DNA of 17,305 bases from an uncultured Collinsella sp. (GTDB taxonomy: Bacteria; Actinomycetota; Coriobacteriia; Coriobacteriales; Coriobacteriaceae), in assembly GCA_902465015.1 (NCBI GenBank), contig CABQLK010000039.1:1-17305 (forward strand), read 5' to 3'. Shown here piece after piece: positions 14,186 to 17,305 of the stretch. A program made the translations under genes and the position numbers. Within the stretch, counting starts at the first letter, position 1; every line of letters starts with the position of its first letter. Below the pieces are notes generated by a model. It was not told where the DNA came from, ran no database searches, and was given only the letters and a program-made list of their open reading frames with translations.

Positions 14186-14758
14186 TTAGGCCGCGGCGCA
14201 CACGCTACCGAGCAACTCACGCAGAGGAGACCCGATGCCCTCCAGCAGTTCGGGCGCGATGATGGCAAAAACGGGAACCTCACCGGCCCCCACGACGGCA
14301 GGCACCTTGCCCTCCGAGACAATACATCCATAAGGAACAAAACCGTCTTCGCCGGCATCGAGCGCCGCCATGCGACGCGCGAGTTCGCGCGCAAAGCCGG
14401 CAGTATCGGCATCGCCGATCGCCAGGACAAAGTCCACGCCTTCGTCGGTCGCCAGGGCCACGGCCTCGTCGATCAGCTCGTCTCCCCCATCGCCAACCGA
14501 GCCGCAGCGGAAAAGCACGCGCTCGAGCAGAGCTCGATCAACCGAGCCGAGTGCCGCCGAGACGAGCTCATCGCGCGTATGCTTGTCACCGCCCAGCACG
14601 ACCAGCGCCTTGGTGCCACCGTAGTGAGCGACCAATCGTCCGCACCAGCGAGCCACGTCTCCATCCGCAACAAGGCGCGTCGGCATACCAAACCCATAGT
14701 TGACCATTATCCCCACAACCCTTCCGTGCTTTATGGTGGTATCGATCGTTAGGCTCAT
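14186..14758 (-). CDS. Degenerate half-length iron-alcohol-dehydrogenase-like protein
   Basis: A 190-residue protein resembling only the N-terminal nucleotide-binding half of butanol-dehydrogenase-type Fe-ADH proteins. The order YGFGMPTRLV, HYGGTKALVVLGG and GVDFVLAIGDAD matches the family's Y-x-PT, YGGKKVLLxYGG and GVDFxLAVGGGS blocks. The NAD-binding GGGS has become GDAD, and the metal-binding C-terminal half (His cluster) is absent. It is unlikely to be an active dehydrogenase. A second possible start is the ATG at 14707, which matches the family N-terminus better (MVNYGFGMPT); neither start has a strong ribosome site. The gene lies between inverted REP-like copies and is divergent from the polymerase gene. 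It may be a decayed gene or a repurposed domain. Confidence 0.6.
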   Translation of the reverse strand: MSLTIDTTIKHGRVVGIMVNYGFGMPTRLVADGDVARWCGRLVAHYGGTKALVVLGGDKHTRDELVSAALGSVDRALLERVLFRCGSVGDGGDELIDEAVALATDEGVDFVLAIGDADTAGFARELARRMAALDAGEDGFVPYGCIVSEGKVPAVVGAGEVPVFAIIAPELLEGIGSPLRELLGSVCAAA

Positions 14759-14834
14759 GCTACGAAGCGAGGTTTTCCGAGCTGTTTCGCACTCTTTAGA
14801 GCTGCGTTAAAACCCGATGCGGCCGCACGACCGT

Positions 14835-14857
14835 ACCTGCCAAAAAGGGACAGGTTT
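14835..14857. repeat. Third REP-like copy, inverted relative to 14162-14184
   Basis: The 23-nt segment, beginning ACCTGCC and continuing AAAAAGGGACAGGTTT, is the reverse complement of 14162-14184 with only two mismatches. It ends exactly at the first base of the -35 box of the polymerase promoter. Together with the 14162-14184 copy it brackets the degenerate ADH-like gene in inverted orientation. Confidence 0.75.
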
Positions 14858-14885
14858 TGACGGTGTCCGGACGAGCGGGTATTAT
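14857..14885 (+). promoter_or_regulatory. Strong sigma-70-like promoter of the SOS mutagenesis operon
   Basis: TTGACG (14857-14862) and TATTAT (14880-14885) are separated by 17 bp, five of six matches in each box. The start is expected near 14892. The TT of the -35 comes from the end of the adjoining REP-like repeat. Confidence 0.75.
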
Positions 14886-14916
14886 CGAACATGCATTCGA
14901 TAAGAACATGTGTTTG
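14886..14916. promoter_or_regulatory. Tandem LexA (SOS) boxes
   Basis: CGAACATGCATTCG (14886-14899) and AGAACATGTGTTTG (14903-14916) each differ by one base from the Gram-positive LexA consensus CGAAC-RNRY-GTTYG. They abut the -10 box and cover the start site, so LexA would block the promoter until DNA damage. This matches the encoded Y-family polymerase. Confidence 0.8.
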
Positions 14917-14928
14917 ATGGGAGGACGC

Positions 14929-16434
14929 GTGGAGCACGATCGTCACACCTATATCTGCATCGACCTCAAGACGTTTTACGCTAGCGTCGAGTGCGTTGAC
15001 CGCGGGCTCAACCCGCTCACCACCAACCTGGTCGTTGCCGACGAATCGCGCGGGCGCACGACCATCTGCCTCGCCATCACACAGGCCATGAAGGACCTCG
15101 GAATCCATAACCGCTGTCGCCTGTTCGAGATTCCCGACGGCATCGACTACATCAAGGCCGTACCGCGCATGCAGCACTACATGGAGGTGTCGGCGCAAAT
15201 CTACGGTATCTATCTGGAATACGTCAGTCCGCAAGACGTGCACGTCTACTCCATCGACGAATGCTTTATCGACGTGACGCCCTATCTGGACCTCTATCAC
15301 ACCGACGCTGAAGGCTTCGCCTGCATGTTGCGCGACGAGGTCCTGGCGCGCACCGGCATCACGGCAACGGTTGGCATCGGCCCCAACCTATTCCAGGCCA
15401 AGGTGGCACTCGACATTACCGCCAAGCACGTACCCAGCCGCATCGGCATACTCGATGACGAGACCTTTCGCAAGGAGATCTGGCCCCATCGCCCCATCAC
15501 CGACATCTGGGGCATTGGGCCCGGCGTGGCAGCACGACTCGAAAAATACGGCGTCTACGATCTGATGGGCGTCGCGGCGCTCGACGAAAACCTGCTTTAC
15601 GACGAGCTCGGCGTCAATGCCGAGTATCTCATCGACCACGCCTTCGGGCGCGAGCCGACAACCATCGCCGATATTCAGGCCTATCGCCCGCAGGCAACTT
15701 CAACCACCACGGGGCAAGTGCTATCGAAAGGCTATGCCTATGAGCAAGCCTACACCGTGCTGCGCGAGATGGTCGACAACACTGTGCTGGACTTAGTCGA
15801 TAAGCGCGTGGTGTGCGACAGCATCTCGCTCTTTGTAGGCTACGCGAGCGAGCGCGCCGACATACGCCGCCTCGACGCCAGCGGCACAGCGCAATATGTA
15901 GACGGATGCGGGCATTTGCGTTCGAGCACGTCGAGCATCGAACCCGCCGCAACCGCCGGCCCCGAGCTGGCGCCCCGTGCGCCCAAGCCCGTCCAGCGCG
16001 ATGACGAACGGCGGCGCTTGGTGCGTGAGGCGCAGGCAATCGATGGCATCTTTGTGGGAGAGCATGGCGGCAAACCGCGTGGTGGCTATGCCGCACTCTT
16101 TGCGCACTCTAACGCCTCGCGAAAGCTGCCCGAGCGTACCAATTCGTTTAAGAAGATCATGGGCTATTTCGATGAGCTCTGGGCGCAGACCGTCGATCCC
16201 AAACGACCGGTCAAACGCATCAACCTGGGCTTTGGCAACCTCATGCCCGAGGAATTTGCCACCATCGATCTATTTAGCGATATCGAGGCAGATGAGCGCG
16301 AGCGCGACCTGGCGCGCGCCGTCCTGGCTGTGAAAGGCAAGTACGGCAAGAACGCGCTCGTCAAGGGATTAAGCTTTACCGCCGGCGCCACCGCACGCGA
16401 ACGCAACGATCAGGTAGGAGGACACCGTGCCTAA
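14929..16434 (+). CDS. Y-family DNA polymerase, UvrX/UmuC-like
   Basis: A 502-residue translesion polymerase. The palm motifs are CIDLKTFYASVE (first metal Asp about residue 12) and YSIDECFIDVT (D110, E111), with GIGPNLFQAKVA following. The helix-hairpin-helix IWGIGPGVAARLEKYG is next, then a little-finger domain ending LFSDIE...TARERNDQVGGHRA, as in B. subtilis UvrX/YqjW. The start is the GTG at 14929 (GGGAGGA upstream, 3-4 nt spacing). The ATG at 14908 would lie too close to the transcription start. About 70 extra Pro/Ala/Arg-rich residues (about 312-384) are inserted in the little finger between GYASERAD and GGYAALF. The end overlaps yolD by 8 nt. It is regulated by the two LexA boxes upstream. 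Confidence 0.9.
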   Translation: MEHDRHTYICIDLKTFYASVECVDRGLNPLTTNLVVADESRGRTTICLAITQAMKDLGIHNRCRLFEIPDGIDYIKAVPRMQHYMEVSAQIYGIYLEYVSPQDVHVYSIDECFIDVTPYLDLYHTDAEGFACMLRDEVLARTGITATVGIGPNLFQAKVALDITAKHVPSRIGILDDETFRKEIWPHRPITDIWGIGPGVAARLEKYGVYDLMGVAALDENLLYDELGVNAEYLIDHAFGREPTTIADIQAYRPQATSTTTGQVLSKGYAYEQAYTVLREMVDNTVLDLVDKRVVCDSISLFVGYASERADIRRLDASGTAQYVDGCGHLRSSTSSIEPAATAGPELAPRAPKPVQRDDERRRLVREAQAIDGIFVGEHGGKPRGGYAALFAHSNASRKLPERTNSFKKIMGYFDELWAQTVDPKRPVKRINLGFGNLMPEEFATIDLFSDIEADERERDLARAVLAVKGKYGKNALVKGLSFTAGATARERNDQVGGHRA

Positions 16435-16852
16435 GCCCCAACAACAGCCGATGCGGCCACCGACACCTTTTGAACGCCTAGCGGACCCCGAGGGAAGACG
16501 TCGCTCCGCCGACCCCAAACTCACCGCCAACGGCGCCGTCCGCGCCGGCCGTGCCGCGCAATTTATGCCCTTTGCCGCCCTCACGGGATACTACGAGCTC
16601 GTGCGCAAACAAGAGATCACTGTTGAGCCCAAATGCGAACTCACAGAAGAAAAAGCCCTCGAGCTTTCGAAAAAGCTCGAGGGCCTCAAACGCGGCGACT
16701 TGGTGCGCGTCACCTATTACGATACGTACGGCTATCGTAGCCGCACGGGCATTCTCGACGAAGTGTTACCCGCATTCAAGCTGCTCAAACTCAGGGATAT
16801 CGCCATCAACTTCGACGATATCCAAGGCATCGAACTGCGCGGACGAGCCTAG
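16427..16852 (+). CDS. YolD-like protein
   Basis: A 141-residue YolD-like family protein, the usual operon partner of UvrX/UmuC-type polymerases in Gram-positive bacteria. Family features are RAAQFMPFAALTGYYELV (about 42-59) and the C-terminal beta-rich part GDLVRVTYYDTYGYRSRTGILDEV. It starts at a GTG with AGGAGG 5 nt upstream, inside the last codons of the polymerase gene, so translation is coupled. The proline-rich N-terminal 35 residues are longer than in many family members. Biochemical function is not established; an accessory role to the polymerase in SOS mutagenesis is inferred from this recurrent pairing. The coding sequence contains a terminator hairpin for the opposite strand. Confidence 0.85.
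   Translation: MPKPQQQPMRPPTPFERLADPEGRRRSADPKLTANGAVRAGRAAQFMPFAALTGYYELVRKQEITVEPKCELTEEKALELSKKLEGLKRGDLVRVTYYDTYGYRSRTGILDEVLPAFKLLKLRDIAINFDDIQGIELRGRA
16650..16684 (-). terminator. Intrinsic terminator embedded antisense in yolD
   Basis: On the minus strand GCCCTCGAGCTTT, loop TTCG, and AAAGCTCGAGGGC form a perfect 13-bp stem with a UUCG tetraloop. TTTTT and then CTTCT follow directly. It is the best-formed terminator in the window, lying about 195 nt past the stop of the convergent heavy-metal-domain gene, with no nearer hairpin in the 26-bp intergenic gap. Confidence 0.8.
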
Positions 16853-16878
16853 ACAAGGAAATGCATCCAAGGTGGTGC

Positions 16879-17262
16879 TTACAGCGTCATGACGTAGTAA
16901 CCCGCATCTCTCACGGCCGCCACGAGAGCGCCGCGGTCGATCGGCTGCTTAGAGCGTACGCGTGCCGTGTGGTCCGCATACGTCACCGTAGCCCACACGC
17001 CATCAAGCGCATTGAGGGCATTCGTCACATTCCGAGCGCATCCGTCGCAGCTCATGCCGCCGATAAGCAACTCCTCACGATAGGGGTAGTGGGACTCGTC
17101 GGTGTCTGCCACCACAACCTTCTTGGCTTTCTTGCCGCTCGCGCCATCACTGCAACAGCTCTTTCCATGCGTCGACGCCGCAATGCGACGCAGCCCAAAA
17201 AACATGCCGACGGCAATGACGGCCAGCACGATGAGATTCGCAGGGTTGAGCAAGTCACTCAT
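16879..17262 (-). CDS. Membrane-anchored heavy-metal-associated (HMA) domain protein
   Basis: A 127-residue protein. An N-terminal membrane anchor (about 9-24, ANLIVLAVIAVGMFFGL) is followed by a CC pair (36-37) and a Lys-rich linker. The HMA domain (about 63-127) has the metal motif GMSCDGC, with C72 and C75 as ligands. HMA domains of this type bind Cu(I) or a similar soft metal and pass it to transporters such as CopA. The anchor plus short Cys region recalls small FeoB-associated proteins, so iron is a lesser alternative. The start is the ATG at 17262 (AAAGGGGA, 5-6 nt spacing) rather than a TTG at 17277. A CsoR-like copper operator lies just upstream at the window edge. It is convergent with yolD. 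Confidence 0.8.
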   Translation of the reverse strand: MSDLLNPANLIVLAVIAVGMFFGLRRIAASTHGKSCCSDGASGKKAKKVVVADTDESHYPYREELLIGGMSCDGCARNVTNALNALDGVWATVTYADHTARVRSKQPIDRGALVAAVRDAGYYVMTL

Positions 17263-17291
17263 GCGTTCCCCTTTCAAGTAGCCCTATCTAG

Positions 17292-17305
17292 ATACCCCCA
17301 TGGGG
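17292..17305. promoter_or_regulatory. Probable CsoR-type copper operator, cut by the window edge
   Basis: ATACCCCCATGGGG ends the window. If the next bases are GTAT it would complete the pseudo-palindrome of G/C runs flanked by TA that copper sensors of the CsoR family bind. The position, 30-43 bp upstream of the HMA gene start, fits copper-induced expression. Confidence 0.45.

Noticed and set aside
1..17305. CRISPR array, tRNA or rRNA genes
   Set aside because: No regularly spaced repeats, and no cloverleaf or rRNA-like conserved segments were seen on either strand.

Overview
The window looks like chromosomal DNA from a gut actinobacterium of the class Coriobacteriia. Collinsella is the best guess, inferred from the moderately high GC, strong purine-rich ribosome sites, and a Y-polymerase/YolD pair together with Amadori-product catabolism. 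No rRNA or tRNA gene is present to confirm this. Most genes are on the minus strand. Two plus-strand blocks interrupt them: an accessory-looking block (about 8.9-12.15 kb) and an SOS mutagenesis cassette (about 14.86-16.85 kb).

Region 1 (1-6.96 kb, minus strand) is a tight catabolic operon. In transcription order it encodes a YfcC-type membrane carrier, a YtcJ-type amidohydrolase, a FrlC-like sugar epimerase/isomerase, a FrlB-like deglycase and a FrlD-like kinase. A GntR/HutC regulator gene lies just upstream behind its own terminator. The kinase/deglycase pair is the signature of fructoselysine or other glycated amino-acid (Amadori) use. The carrier would import the substrate, the epimerase would convert an isomer such as psicoselysine, the kinase would phosphorylate C6, and the deglycase would release the amino acid and glucose-6-phosphate. 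Two HutC-like operator candidates sit on the start site of a predicted promoter. Glucose-6-phosphate isomerase (pgi), which links that product to glycolysis, is encoded later in the same window.

Region 2 (7.1-8.67 kb, minus strand) has two HAD-superfamily phosphatase genes, each followed by a hairpin terminator.

Region 3 (8.9-12.15 kb, plus strand) starts with a clear promoter and a leader of about 335 nt. It then has three genes: an unrecognised 296-residue protein, a ClpP-like serine peptidase with an intact catalytic triad, and a VirD4/TraG-like ATPase that lacks a membrane domain and is broken by one extra C in a C6 run. No relaxase, VirB4 or integrase is visible, so this is either an element remnant or an uncharacterised peptidase/ATPase module.

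Region 4 (12.29-14.86 kb) holds pgi and a gene for a half-length, degenerate iron-alcohol-dehydrogenase-like protein. That gene is bracketed by inverted REP-like repeats built on GGGACAGGTTT.

Region 5 (14.86-17.3 kb) has a strong promoter overlapped by two LexA (SOS) boxes, then a UvrX/UmuC-type Y-family polymerase gene translationally coupled to a yolD-like gene. A convergent gene encodes a membrane-anchored heavy-metal-associated (HMA) protein. Its likely terminator lies inside yolD, and a CsoR-like copper operator sits at the right edge of the window.
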